This document shows positions 52,507 to 63,854 of a stretch of DNA of 64,000 nucleotides, in pieces. The position numbers were made by a program, and so were the translations under genes. Each line of letters opens with the position of its first letter. Within the stretch, counting starts at the first letter, position 1. Under the pieces are notes generated by a model, which did not search any database, was not told the DNA's origin, and saw only the letters and a program-made list of their open reading frames with translations. Location of the stretch: assembly GCA_028571685.1 (NCBI GenBank), contig CM053162.1, positions 70,482,351 through 70,546,350 on the forward strand. Reading direction: 5' to 3'. The stretch comes from Heterohyrax brucei. Lineage: Eukaryota; Chordata; Mammalia; Hyracoidea; Procaviidae.

Positions 52507-52682
52507 GTGGGAGGAGGAAGCCAAGCAAAGACCCAAACCAAACCCACTGGTGTGGAGTTTGATTCCGACTTACAGTGATCCTATAGGACAGCATAGAACT
52601 GCCCCATACAGTTTCCAAGAAGGGCCTGGATTCGAGCTGCCAAACTTTTGGTTAGCAGCAGTAACACTTAACTGCTAAATGA
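52507..52682 (-). repeat. AfroSINE with an intact 17-bp target duplication
   Basis: Reverse copy including 'caaaccaaacccactggtg' and 'ttggttagcagcagtaac'. GATTCTAATGCAAAGCT occurs at 52490-52506 and again at 52683-52699. The 3-prime tail (about 24 bp of GGAGGAGGAAGCC-type sequence at the left) is not a simple A run. Confidence 0.95.
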
Positions 52683-52699
52683 GATTCTAATGCAAAGCT

Positions 52700-53330
52700 T
52701 TTTGAGATAGTGGAATTTTCCACAGCCTCAAGACTCTGTCTTACAAGGGTAGTGTACCTTGAAAACACACACACACTTTCCTTCCCTTCATCCTGTATTT
52801 TCCTTAAAGCATTAGGCTGCCTGTCTTTCCTTGGTTGACAGTTCTACCTGCCATCTCCTAATACTCACCCATGTTATGCTCTGGAAATTTTCAGTGTTTT
52901 GGCGTATAATGAAATGATGGTATAGTGTGTCTTCATTTCTTCATTTGACCAGTGAAGGTCACCCATTATTTTAACAGAATCTCAAGCGATCCTTCAGTTG
53001 TTTTTTGTCAACTGTACTTGCTAATGTTTTATTTGACATTTTGATAGTAATTTAGTCAATATTTTTTCTCTTTTGTTGTTCCTCTTTAGTCTTCTATCAG
53101 GCATGTACTTACCCGGTGTAATTAAATGAGACACTTTCTTTTATTATTGTGAAACAACAATTTATGACAAGAAAATTACTGATTACTTTGAGATTTGGTA
53201 AAACACACCCACAAACTAGTAGATTGGTGCCTTTTATGAAGAAAATAGATCATCAACTAGTTTTTCCATTTCTTTTTTTCATATTTTAAATATTTAGAAT
53301 ATTGGTCTATTTGAGTTTTCAGGTTCTTCT
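52700..53330. other. intergenic DNA, no gene seen
   Basis: AT-rich, with a short CA run at about 52769. No recognised repeat or gene. Confidence 0.5.
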
Positions 53331-54120
53331 TTTTTATTGAGAAAATTCACACGTCATAAAAGTCACCCACTTCTTCCCCCAAAGCTCTGATGTATGATTT
53401 GCCACTGAGAGCCTCTGACCACCGTGAGTGGGAGAAATCACTCCTTCCCAAAACACATCTTGGCAATGCTTTGTGGGTTCTTCTTAAAACAAAAAATTAC
53501 CCACTTGAAGTGTACAATTCAGTGTTTCCTAGCATATGTAGTCACAAAGTTGTGCAACCATCACCACTACCTAATTTCAAAATATTTCTGTTACTACAAA
53601 AGGTATTGCCACAAAAAGAAGCGCCGTATTCATTAGCAGCCCCTGCAGTCCCCTCCCCTTCCATCTCACCCCCAACCAAATACAAAACCCACCTCTACTG
53701 AGTCGATTCTCATTCATAGTGACCCTGTAGACGTACAAGAGCTGCCCCATAGAGTTTCCAAGGAGCACCTGGAGGATTTGAACTGCCAATTGCCATCCCC
53801 TCGGAACCACTCATCTTTCTGTCTTTATGGATTTGCCTATTCTGGACTTTTCACATAAATGGAATTGTACAGCAGTCTTTGTGTTTGGCTTCTCTCACTT
53901 AGCGTGTGAGGGTTCATCCACATTGCAGCACTCACTATTCCTTTTCACGGCTGAATAATATTGCATTGTGTAGCTACACCACACTTTGCTTTATTCTTCC
54001 ATCAGTTGAAGCGCATTTAGGGTGTTCCTACTTCTTTGGCTTCTGTGAGCAGTGCTTCTCTAAACAGTTTATTTACACAGACAATTTCAAATCTCTTGGA
54101 TGCTTTCCAATTCTGTCTCA
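53331..54120 (-). mobile_element. old L1 3-prime end, carrying a SINE
   Basis: Antisense landmarks of the old L1 3-prime end: 'gttgtgcaaccatcaccac', 'tttatggatttgcctattc', 'gcttctctcacttagcgtg' and 'cggctgaataatattgcattg'. An AfroSINE at 53672-53795 interrupts it. It is colinear with 29271 and 57960. Confidence 0.82.
53672..53795 (-). repeat. AfroSINE, head-truncated
   Basis: Reverse copy from 'aatacaaaacccacctctac' to 'ggatttgaactgccaattgc'. Confidence 0.9.
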
Positions 54121-54129
54121 GAGTAGAAC

Positions 54130-54282
54130 TGCAGAGTTGTGGCTTAGTGGTTAAGAGCTTGGCTACTAACCAAAGGGTAAGCAGTTTGACTCTACCAGCC
54201 ACTCCTTAGAGACCCTATCAGGAAATTCTACTCTGTCCTATAGGGTTGCTACGAGCCAGAATCGACTCAATAGCAATGGAAG
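54130..54282 (+). repeat. AfroSINE, full length
   Basis: Head 'cagagttgtggcttagtgg', box B 'agcagtttgactctaccag' and end 'agaatcgactcaatagcaat'. Confidence 0.92.
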
Positions 54283-54477
54283 TTCTTTTGATTGTGAGAA
54301 TGTTTAACTTCCTTGAGGAACTGACCCTGCTTCTCAAACTGGCCTTTCTTGTACGGTCACAAGATGGCCAGTACGCTCCAGGGAGATACAAGCAAGTGGC
54401 ACAGGGACAGGACGATAGAAGAGAGGAAGAGAAGGAAGGCATATGCAGTAGGAAAGGAAAATGTCCAGAAATCTCTC

Positions 54478-55068
54478 ACGGACTGCTGCTTCTGTGTCAA
54501 AACCATATTTCTGGTTATAAAGGGGGCTGAAAAATTAACTAGTCTTGTTCCCAGTCTGTAGCATAGAGTGAGGCAAGGCAGAAGCGGTTGAAAAGGACGT
54601 TCAGTGATCCAAATTTTATTATCTATCACCTGCAGATAAAAAAAGAAAACCACTAAACCTATCTTGGTAGTAAATACAGAAGCTAAAATCCTTGATAAAA
54701 CTAATAAATCAAATCCAGAAATGTAATATAAAATTAAGCGCCATGAGCAAGCTGGCTTTATTCCAAGAATGCAACAATGGTTTTATAAATGCATTCTGTC
54801 ACATAATAGATCAAAACAGAAAAATGGTGTTGTTTTTTTTTAAACAGATGCCAAGTAAGCATCCATGTAATTCAACATTAATTCCTGACAAAATCCTTTT
54901 TAGAAGTAGGATGGTCTTTGTTTCTTTTTGTGAAACACACAATCAAGCTACATGGCCATTCCTAGTTATAAAGGAGCCTGAGAAATTGACTAGTCTTGTT
55001 TCCCAGTCTGTAGCATAGAGTAATGCAAGGAAAAATGGGTAGAAAAGGATGGTCAATGATCCTATATA
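54478..55068 (+). repeat. pair of direct repeats flanking an L1 piece
   Basis: Segment A (54478-54620) and segment B (54918-55068) share about 130 bp at roughly 80-85% identity by eye: 'ttataaagggggctgaaaaa' against 'ttataaaggagcctgagaaa', then 'cagtctgtagcatagag' in both. The L1 fragment lies between them. The family is not identified and may be an old unclassified interspersed repeat. Confidence 0.75.
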
Positions 55069-55079
55069 AGAGGATCCTA

Positions 55080-55461
55080 TTTTACAATAGTGTACCTTTC
55101 CTGTGTTTTACATGTACATACATATTCTGATCCTATATATATATATTTTAAATATAGCACATATTTTTATATAATTTATTACACATATAAATTTTCACAT
55201 AAATGGAATCATACGATAGTCTTTTGTGTCTAGCTTTTTATTATATATAACTTATATATAAATATATATTTTTATATATACTATTGTTATATAGTATATA
55301 TTTGTGTGTATAAATAGTGTGAAATAATAAATAATGTGAAATAAATAATTGTGAAATAATTTACATATACTTACATACGATTTTTATGTATCTTATATAT
55401 ATATATAGGATAAAAACGTGTATGTATAAAACACAGGAAAGATACACACACTATTGTAAAA
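55080..55461. mobile_element. TA-flanked element with about 70-bp terminal inverted repeats (candidate MITE)
   Basis: Left end TTTTACAATAGTG (55080-55092) and right end CACTATTGTAAAA (55449-55461) are exact complements. After a short gap CTTTCCTGTGTTTTA and TCCTATATATAT also pair. TA lies directly outside both ends (55078-55079, 55462-55463), as Tc1/mariner insertions leave. The loop is AT-rich and includes a piece resembling an old L1 end (ttcacataaatggaatc). It encodes nothing. Another origin, such as an AT-rich palindrome, is possible. Confidence 0.7.
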
Positions 55462-55697
55462 TACTGAAGAATGCCCAGTAAAGACAAGCACAGAAGAAGG
55501 AATAAATATTGTTGTCCCTATCACTCAACTTTTCTGAAAGCTATAGCAAAAAACAACAAGCAAAAATAAATAAAGAAATAAATAGCGTTTTGTTAGTTAA
55601 CTACTGAAAACTACACAGTGAAGCTGAGCCCTGCCTAGCTGGCTGGACAACCAAGGAAAATGAACGAATAGAAGTTTAATAACACGTCCAGTGGAAA

Positions 55698-55858
55698 ACA
55701 GCCCGACAGGACCAACCCATTGCTGTCAAGTCCGTTTTGACTTCTGATGAACCTATAGGATGGAGCAGAACTGCCTCAGAGGGTTTCCAAAGAGCAGGTG
55801 GTGGGTTTGAACTGCCAACTTGTTGGGTAGCAGCCGAGCTGTCAGCTGCTGCGCCACA
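55698..55858 (-). repeat. AfroSINE inside L1
   Basis: Reverse copy from 'aggaccaacccattgctg' to 'cagctgctgcgccac'. Confidence 0.9.
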
Positions 55859-56100
55859 GCACTAAATTTAAAAAGGTGAAACATCCTCGTGTAACTCTGG
55901 AAAGTGTCTGTTAACAGTGGCAATTAAAAATAATACTTAGAACTAAACTTACTAAGAAATATTAAAGACTCACTGAAAAAATCTAGAAAATAAGTAAAAC
56001 TGGAACTTAAATAAAGAGACATACCATGTTTCTGAATAAAGAAAACTCAACGTCATAAAGGTGTCAGTTCTCTCCACATAAATTTATACATCTGGTGAAA

Positions 56101-57022
56101 TTAGTAACAGGTGGGAGGAGGGAGGGCGTGGTACAGGAGATGCGAAAGTTTCTGTAGGTAGGTAGGCAGTAATGACATCAGATTTGGAAAAGTGTCCTGG
56201 TGCAGGGGACTGGAAGTGCTAGACAGTGAGTATGTAAGTCCCCACTAATGAAGAGCAGAGACTTGGCCCGGCCGCTACGATACAGTCAGTCACTATAGAT
56301 CAATGTTCCTGCCAGAAACGACAAGGAAAGCCAGATGAAACACAAAAACTCTCTATCTGAAGACAGTGGCCGGCTGCCAAGGCAACCAGAAGATAATGGA
56401 ATGACATCTTTCAGTATTGAAAAAAAATAACTAGAATTCTATACTCCGAGAAAGTAATTAACAGCATAGAATACAAGAACTGAAATAAGCAGACTTCCGT
56501 GCAGTTGACCAGAATCTCCAAATCCTTTAAGCCCCTTGAAAGCTCTCCTCACGAGAACATGTTCCCAAATGGCTTTAGGTTAAAGCTGTTTTGCAGACAC
56601 CTTCTCAGGGCAGGCTGAAGAGGGAACTAAAGTGGGAGCGAATTATATTCCTGCTTTTACACAGCCCCCCTGAGGCCAACATTACCCAGGTTTTTTTTAT
56701 TCTTTCTCTTGTTAACCCTAAGTGCTTTCAGGGTAGGTTGTAGGTCCTGGATTGCGGCCATGCTTCTGTGCAGGGGCTTCAATAGAAAATCCTACAGACT
56801 TGTATGGCTACTTCCTTAATTCTGTCTCTGCTTCTTCATGTCCTCCTGTGATGACTCACATGGACGTTTCAGGGGTTTAAAGTCTTGGAAATCACCTCCT
56901 GGATCTTTAAAAATGAGTCATTAAAGGGTGTGACTTACCTTTACCCAACTTCTGACACAAGACCTTACTCATTCTTTCACTTCTCACGTTGAGTGAGGTT
57001 CTGTGACTCGGACTAATGAAAG
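56101..57022. other. intergenic DNA with a small old L1 piece
   Basis: Around 56398-56450, 'ggaatgacatctttcagtat' and 'tagaattctatactccgag' match a sense-strand old L1 segment, the reverse of part of 58380-59300. The rest is unclassified and no gene was seen. Confidence 0.5.
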
Positions 57023-57250
57023 TGTTACGGAATGAATTGTGCCGCCTTCTCTGCTCCCCAGAAGACATGTTGAAGTCCTAACCCCTGGTATCTATGAAGG
57101 TGATCTCGTTTGGAAATAATCTTTGAAGATTTTGTCAGTTAATGTAAGGTCACACCAGTGTAGGGTGGGTCCTATTCTCAGCTTTTCAAAAGATGCCCTT
57201 TTTAGCAATTGGACTTTCCTGGTGATATGTCCACCATAAAGCAAGATGAC
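57023..57250 (+). mobile_element. MaLR LTR 5-prime part
   Basis: It starts TGTTACGGAATGAATTGTG, then 'gttgaagtcctaacccctgg' and 'gggtgggtcctattctcag', the opening of an MLT1-like LTR. The 3-prime part is not recognisable. Confidence 0.65.
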
Positions 57251-57489
57251 ATCTTGCTATCCTTGCTTCTAAGGAGCAGTCTTGTACTTCCTTCAAAATT
57301 GATACATATTAGTGTATCACCAGATACACATTCCTAGGATCCTAGAAAGAGGACAAACAAATGTGGTTCGAAAGTCACTGGGTAGTGTTGGTATGTAAAA
57401 GAGCAGTTGATTTATTTTCTCATTGACATTTAAAAAATAATTTCTCTTTTTTGCATAGCTGCCAAGATTCAGACCCTGTGTGTGACAGC

Positions 57490-57655
57490 ATCCTGACCCT
57501 AACTCCCAGCTCTGCTAACGCCTGGCTGTGTGTTTAGGGTAAGTTACTCACCACTGCATTTTCTGTTTCTTCAACTGAAAAATAAAGATGAAACAAATAC
57601 CTGTTGCATAGATTTGTTATAAAGCTTCAACGAAATAGTACATTAGGCACAGGAT
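57490..57655 (+). repeat. MIR SINE
   Basis: 'ctcccagctctgctaacgcc', then 'aagttactcaccactgc' and 'catagatttgttataaagc' follow the MIR order. Confidence 0.7.
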
Positions 57656-57665
57656 GATGGGCATA

Positions 57666-57824
57666 ACCAAAACCAAACCCACTGCCGTCAAGTCAATTCC
57701 AACTCATAGCAACCCTACAGACAGAGAACTGCCCCATAGTTTCCAAGGAGCACCTGGCAGATCTGAGCTGCCAACCTCTTGGGTAACAGCTGTAGTTCTT
57801 AACCATTGTGCCACTCGGGTTTCC
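57666..57824 (-). repeat. AfroSINE, near consensus
   Basis: Reverse copy from 'accaaaaccaaacccactgc' to 'gtgccactcgggtttcc'. It is well preserved. Confidence 0.94.
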
Positions 57825-57959
57825 ATGGGGAACATAGTAGGTGTTAAGTAAACGTTAACCATTTTATTATTACTATGATTAATATTTAGAACTTCATTAA
57901 ACTATCATATCATCTGCAAATAATGACAACTGTCTCTGTTTTCTATGATTTATTCATCA

Positions 57960-59330
57960 ATGCTTTTACAACAGTTTTATTGAGGTATAACTTACATAGC
58001 ACAAATTCATCTATTTCAAGTGTACAGTCCAGAGATTTTTAGTAAAATGATAGAATTGTGCCACCATCACAAGATTAAGTATGGGAATATTTCTGTCATC
58101 CCCAAATGTCCCTCACGTTTCTTTGAAATTTCCATTTGCATCCTGAGCCCTAGGCAACCGCTTATCTGATTTCTGCTTCTACAAGTTTGCCTTTTCTAGA
58201 TATTTCATAGCAATGGAATCATTTAATATGTAGTCTTTCGCATCTCATTCTTTTTGTTTAACATAATGTTTTCAAGGAAAAATTGTGTATCAATCCACAG
58301 GTTTACTATTTCCTGTGTTCTTCATTTCTTCTTGGGATTCTAGCTACCACCTCTTGTCATTTCCTTTCAGGTTGAGGTAGTGTTTAATAGGGTATCTTAT
58401 AAGACAGATCTGCTGGCAATGTATTCTCTCAGATTTTATTTATCTGACAATGCATTTCACTTTTATTTTTTGAAGGATACTTTTTCTGAATATAGGGTTC
58501 CTTCTTGCCCATTTTTCTTTCAGTACATTGAAAATGTCATTTTCATATTTTCCAGCTTGCATTGTTTCAGAAGAAAACTCAGTTTTTATTCATATTTATG
58601 CTTCTTTCTGTATGAGTCATTTTTCTCTTGACACTTCCCAAGATTTTCTCTTTGTCTTTCAACAGTTTGGCCACAATGGATGTGGTTGTGGATTTCTTTG
58701 TGTTTGATTTAGTCGGAGTTCACTGAGGTTCTTCAATGTACACGTTAATGTTTTTCATCAAAATTGATACGCTTTGGCTGTCCTTTCTCCAACTATTTGT
58801 TTCTGCCCCTTGCTCGTTCTCCTCCACTTCTGTAAACTCCATCACATCTATGTTCATTGATGATACTCTGACAATACGCTACCAATCTCTGAGTTTCTGT
58901 TCTGTTGTCTTCCATCTTTTTTCCCTCTGTTTCTAAGATTGCATAATTCCCGTTAATCTGGCTATTCCGTTCATGTTTTCACTGATGCTATTTCAGATCT
59001 GTTGTTGAACTGCCCCCCCCCAAATTTTTTTCATTTCACTTATAGTTTTCAACTCAAAATTTCTTTGGTTCTTTTTCTGTTAATAATTTATATTTCCTTA
59101 GTTAGATATTCTAACTGTTAAATTCTTGTTGATATAACTATGATCTCCTTTAGTTATTGGCACACATTTTTAATAGCTGCTTTGGAATCTTTATCTACTA
59201 AATTAGTATCTGGAGACAGACACTTTCTATTGATCTTTTTTAACTTGCAGATATATGTCATACTTTCATTTATATATTTCAAAATATTTTGTTCAAAGCT
59301 AGACATTTAGATGTATTTATAACAATGACC
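57960..59330 (-). mobile_element. old L1: 3-prime end fused to an upstream segment
   Basis: 57960-58320 is the antisense 3-prime end (ttattgaggtataacttac, 'gtgccaccatcacaagatt'). From about 58380 it is a different old L1 segment ('ctgctggcaatgtattctc', 'cttccttgcccatttttc'-like text, 'ttcttcaatgtacacgttaa') colinear with 38800-39296. The intervening L1 body is missing, which suggests a deletion or two neighbouring copies. Frames are short. Confidence 0.7.
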
Positions 59331-59861
59331 AAAAAAAGAAGCTGTTGGTGCTGCTTATGTACAATCAAGCTCTGCATGGGATTTCGTTACTTGGCTTAGA
59401 GGTTTAGGGTCATGGTTTGCTGGGACATAATTGTAATTGGCCTAATGATGTGTATACTGCTTCTGTTCTACCAATTACTAACAATTGCTTCCTCTCCCAC
59501 AAGATCAGAAGAACCAAAAGGTGACTGGCTAACATTACTAATAGTTTTGATCAGTGATTCCATGGAAAGATTCTGATCAAAAGGGGGATACTATAGAACA
59601 TAATTTTAAAATATCATGGAATACAGATTTCCTGGAATCATGGAGGCTGGTGAACCCCTAAAACTACTGCCCTGAGAGAAACTTTAAATCTTAAACCAAA
59701 ACTATCTCTTGAAGTCTTCTTAAAATTTAATATTACTTTAACTTAATTAGTGAGTACCATCTGCCTTGAGAATTGTGTTCTTATAACATTTATCTATATG
59801 GGATCTAATTGACAACAGCAGTTTAAAACTTAGATAGGACATAAAGGGGCAACAAGTTCAT
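59331..59861. other. intergenic DNA, no gene seen
   Basis: No recognised repeat and no gene. Confidence 0.5.
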
Positions 59862-60028
59862 GCTGGAAACCCTGATGATGTAGTGGTTAAGTGCTATGTC
59901 TGCTAACCACAAGGTCAGCAGTTCAAATCCACTGATGCTCTTTGGAAACTCTATGGGCAGTTCTACTCTGACCCACAGGGTTGCTGTGTGTTGGAATTGA
60001 CTTGACGGAAGTGGCTTTTGGCTTTGGA
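59862..60028 (+). repeat. AfroSINE, full length
   Basis: Head 'ggaaaccctgatgatgtagt', box B 'agcagttcaaatccactg' and end 'ggaattgacttgacggaag'. Confidence 0.94.
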
Positions 60029-61946
60029 TTTCATGTTAATGGAGGAGGAACACCTCAAATAATGAGGGTGAGAATGGCTGCACGACCAGAAGAATGTCAT
60101 CAGTGTCACTGAATTTTGCGTGGAGACACTGTTAAATTGGTGTGTGTTCTGCCAGGTGTATCTCCAGCAACAACAAAAATAAAATCAATTATAAAAAAAA
60201 GAAAATCTAGACATTTTAGGTAATATATTTCAGCAACTCTGGATTATAATTTTATCTACTGACATACACTGTTGTTGTTTTGTTTCTTTGTTTTGCTTAG
60301 TAACTTGCCTGAACTAACTCTGTGAAATTAACCTCCTCTATAGCTCCTTTTCTTAAGTTCTTTTTTTTACTTTTAAACCTGACTTGTTAGGGGTCGCTCT
60401 TGTTTCTCAGTAACTTAGTAGTTAGCCGATGATTGAATAGAGAATGTGCTTGAATGCTTGAGCCAGTAAGGCTTCTGCTCTCTGCTGATTGAGCTCCCTG
60501 TAATGAGGGGATCACATTCAAAGTCTAGACTGTTTTCACTACTTCTGCAGATTTTACTTCCCACTGGACCCTTCTGTGTCTCTTCTGTGCACACACAGCC
60601 TCCAGTGTTGACCAAGAGTACATGGAAGCTGGGCTCTTCTCTGCTCTTGATTGTAGACATGTGCAGGCTTTGCTGAGACTGTCCTTATCCCATCTGCAAC
60701 CTGAAGCTAGTAGAGTCATCAGCCCTTTGCTCTGATCCACTGCTAAAATTGTCACTCCCACTGACAACACTGCAAGGGCATGGCCCACCTCGCCAAACCC
60801 AACATGCCCAGTATGACCACACAGCAAAACTGCTGGCTGACACAGCTTGTCTTGTTGGCAGAACATCCATGACTACCACGCTGGGAGAGGGGAATAGGAG
60901 TAGTCCCAGACAAGAACATCATAGACTCCCACGCCTCTTTACAATTCCATAATTTTTCATCCATAAACGATTCTCAAATTGTTGTATGCCTTTGACTGGT
61001 TTCTAGAATACAGAAATGGTTGTTTTTGTCCATCTTTACAGTTACTTTTGGGGGAAAGAATTTACACAACTCTTACCCAGCCATATCCTGAAGTTCTGCT
61101 TCAATATCCAATTAGTATCTGTTAGCTATTTCATTATACAAAGCATTTTGCTCAGCACTGGGGATATTTAATAAATAACACAGACCTAGTTCCTCTCCTT
61201 GTGGATCTTCTGTTTTATCAGAGGAGATAATAAGTGATTACTGATGTATTATTTACTTATAGATGTGGTGATTGCTACAACGGAAAGACACACTTTTGCT
61301 TTTGTTTCATGCTTTGTTCAATCAACAGTAACTTCTAGAAGCATAATTTTTCATAGTCACTTCTAAGTGATGATGATGATGAGTATAATCTTCTTGTTTC
61401 TGATTTTAGTAGACGTCTTTCTAACATGTCTGCTAAAATATCTCTTTTAAAAATTATGCTGGAGAATTATATTTTATAGTTTTCTAAGAGGTATTTTTTC
61501 CTCAAAAATGTATGTTGAAGTTTTTAGATACTTCTCAGCATCCCTGGAGATTTTCACAGAAGTTTTCATATTAGACTCACTGGAATCATGATTTATGTTT
61601 CTCAGTATTCTAAAACCTAAAATACCTTGCGTAACTAGAATAAAACATAAAAAGTGGAAGTGGATACTAATTCAAATTTATTTGTATTTCATTTGCCAGT
61701 TCTTAGTATTTTATTGAATGGTAAGATTAGGCCATTTGATCCTAGTTTTTTTCTGTTTTTAGTAGATTTTTATATTTGTCTACACTCCAATTGTTTGAGC
61801 AAAATTTTTCTTGATAGTCTATAGAAATTTAAATGAAGAAACAGGAAGAAATGATGCAGTTTCAGAGACCATATTGTGTAGGAACAGGACCTAGCCCCCT
61901 GCCTCACAAAAACCAAAGCATTTTTATTAATACATTTTGAAAAGGG
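60029..61946. other. intergenic DNA, no gene seen
   Basis: The 113-codon minus frame (60866-60525) carries no motif I know. Text around 61000-61110 hints at an old L1 end, and 61130-61290 resembles an ancient interspersed repeat. Neither is certain. A (GAT)n run lies near 61370. Confidence 0.45.
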
Positions 61947-62155
61947 AGTCCCTGGATGGTGGAAATAGTTAGTGCACTTGGTTGCTAACCGAAAGTTTGG
62001 AAGTTAGAGTCCACCCAAGGGAACCGCAGATGAAAGGCTTCGGAAATCTAGTTTTGAAAAATCGGCCATTGAAAACCCTATGCAGCACAGTTATACTCTG
62101 ATACACATGGGGTCATCGTTAGTTAGGGTTGACTCGATGGCAACTGGGTTTAGTT
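61947..62155 (+). repeat. AfroSINE, long variant
   Basis: Head 'gggagtccctggatggtgg', the middle segment 'ggaaatctagttttgaaaaa' and end 'gggttgactcgatggcaac'. Confidence 0.9.
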
Positions 62156-62394
62156 GAAAACATAGTTTTTTACTCCTTAAAATAAAAAGAACAAACTCCA
62201 TTTCCTTCAAAGTTAAGCTGGCTAGCTTTTGGCCAGTGACTCTGAGTATAGTTCTAAGTAATATAACAACAACTCCTTAGGATGAGAAAGTCAAGAGGAG
62301 GAAAGCTGTGATTTCCATGGTACTGATAAGTCTGTCGCCATGCAGCACTTATTCTGCGGTATTACAATTACTTATTTACATAGAGATAATCCTG

Positions 62395-62930
62395 ACTAGT
62401 GTCCAGGAACCCGAAGATCAACGACAATCATCTCGTTAGGTCTCTCTCCACATCCTCGGGGAGCACCAAGCACAGAGTGGACTTTATTGTATAAAGGAAG
62501 AAATGAGGCCATAGAGGCCACCTCATAATCTAAAGGCCAATTCTTACCATCCCAGTATGCCAGTAAACGGCCCAAATAACAGACTTTATAGAGATGTGGA
62601 GATGTTTTAGAGACGAGGGGAAGGGTTAAGGATATCTGGATGTCAGGGACTGTCACTGGATGGGCGGACAGTTATTAAAATGTTCCCAACGTTTCCACTA
62701 AGATTTTATACCCAAGAGAGAGGCAGCAGGTATTCACGGAGATGCCGTTAAATGCAGAGGGACCTCTAAAACCTATGTGTTTCGAGAGGAGGGGGTCCAG
62801 GTCTAGCTCCATGAATTCAGGGGAGTCGGTTTTTCGGGGTCTCTGTTTTCCCAGCTGTATCATACAGGAGTGATTAGATATTTCTGAGGATTTTCCCTGT
62901 GCTTCACATATTTGGATTCCCATGTGAATT
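62395..62930 (-). mobile_element. possible unclassified LTR
   Basis: On the minus strand TATAAA (62590-62585) lies about 100 bp upstream of AATAAA (62488-62483), the TATA-to-polyadenylation spacing of a retroviral LTR. The sequence then runs on to '...cctggaca' near 62400. Composition differs from the surroundings. The outer U3 end was not located and no sister copy lies in the window, so this is only a candidate. Confidence 0.35.
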
Positions 62931-63650
62931 TAAAAACATGGTTGGTTTTTCAAAAGATTTATTTTTAAAATGTAAGAGCAGATTATGTATTTTTGCAATA
63001 ATAAAAGTGAGTTGGAGATTGCCAAGCCACTGGCCATTGTTAAGCATCCCCATGAGCAGGAAATCCGTACAAACGGAGCCAGTAACTCAATTCCATCCCA
63101 AATGCCAAAACTTTATATCTGTCAGGAGGAAGAGTGATGCTTTGCTGTTAGTAATGTAGGGCAGCTATTCAACTCAAATAAATAAGTTTGTCTTCCCAAT
63201 ATTGGAGACCTGGAGCTTGCTTTTTTATTTCTGCTCTGAGAGTATTTGCCTTGGTTAATGTTTAGCAGAGTGGAAAAAAACAAAAGAGAGAGCTTTCAAA
63301 TTGCAGTCACTTTTCTTCCACAGCCATGGGCTGTGATGTCAAGAAGGAAATGATGGAAGACGTCAGCTCTGCTGTCTACAGCCTCGTGCTCCGTCATTTC
63401 CCTGGGGGGCACGTATTCTTACAGCTGCTTAGACAAGCGGTAGACCTGACAAAAAATATAAGTGTATTCAGACTGAGTATGTCCCAGATTCACCCAGAAA
63501 ACTCCTAAACAGCCTTACCAGCAAATTCTGACACTGGTTTGGGGCCAGAGTAGTGTTTTCTTCAATACTGATCTTGGGGTCATGGGTGTTTACCTTAATT
63601 TTGGTTTTAATTCATTTAATTTCCTAATCTCACCTCAGTCACTCTCAGTT
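62931..63650. other. intergenic DNA, no gene seen
   Basis: A 60-codon plus frame starts at 63326, just after a pyrimidine tract ending 'cttccacag'. That looks like a splice acceptor, but no partner exon or protein family supports it. Confidence 0.45.
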
Positions 63651-63803
63651 GTAAAGCTCTGGTGGTGTACTGGCCAAGAGATCAGCTCCTAACCCTAAAG
63701 TTCAGTAGTTCAAATCTATCAGCTGCTCCAGAAACCCCTTGGGGTAGTTCTATTCTGCTTGTAGCAGCACTATGAGTCAGGGTCAACTCAGAAGGTAGAA
63801 GAT
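63651..63803 (+). repeat. AfroSINE, diverged
   Basis: Head 'gtaaagctctggtggtgtac', box B 'agtagttcaaatctatcag' and end 'gagtcagggtcaactcag'. A T-rich tract follows. Confidence 0.88.
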
Positions 63804-63854
63804 TTAACTTCTTCTTCTTTTTTTTTTTTCTCTCTGTTTCTTTCCTTTTTTTTT

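Larger units (their letters stand above)
54640..56100 (+). mobile_element. L1 ORF2 remnant, plus strand, interrupted
   Basis: Sense L1 ORF2 landmarks appear in order: 'tggctttattccaagaatgc' (about 54755), 'cattaattcctgacaaaatcc', 'ttctgaaagctatagc' (about 55530), 'aactaaacttactaagaaa' (about 55943) and 'cataccatgtttctgaataa' (about 56021). Between them sit repeat B, the inverted-repeat element 55080-55461 and an AfroSINE. It is the only large plus-strand L1 in the window. No frame survives. Confidence 0.75.

Noticed and set aside
60525-60866. 113-codon minus-strand open frame
   Set aside because: No motif, composition like the flanks, overlapping frames on both strands.
63310-63508. Possible exon: pyrimidine tract and 'cttccacag' followed by a 60-codon frame
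   Set aside because: A splice-acceptor-like string is common by chance. No donor, no neighbouring exon and no recognised protein.
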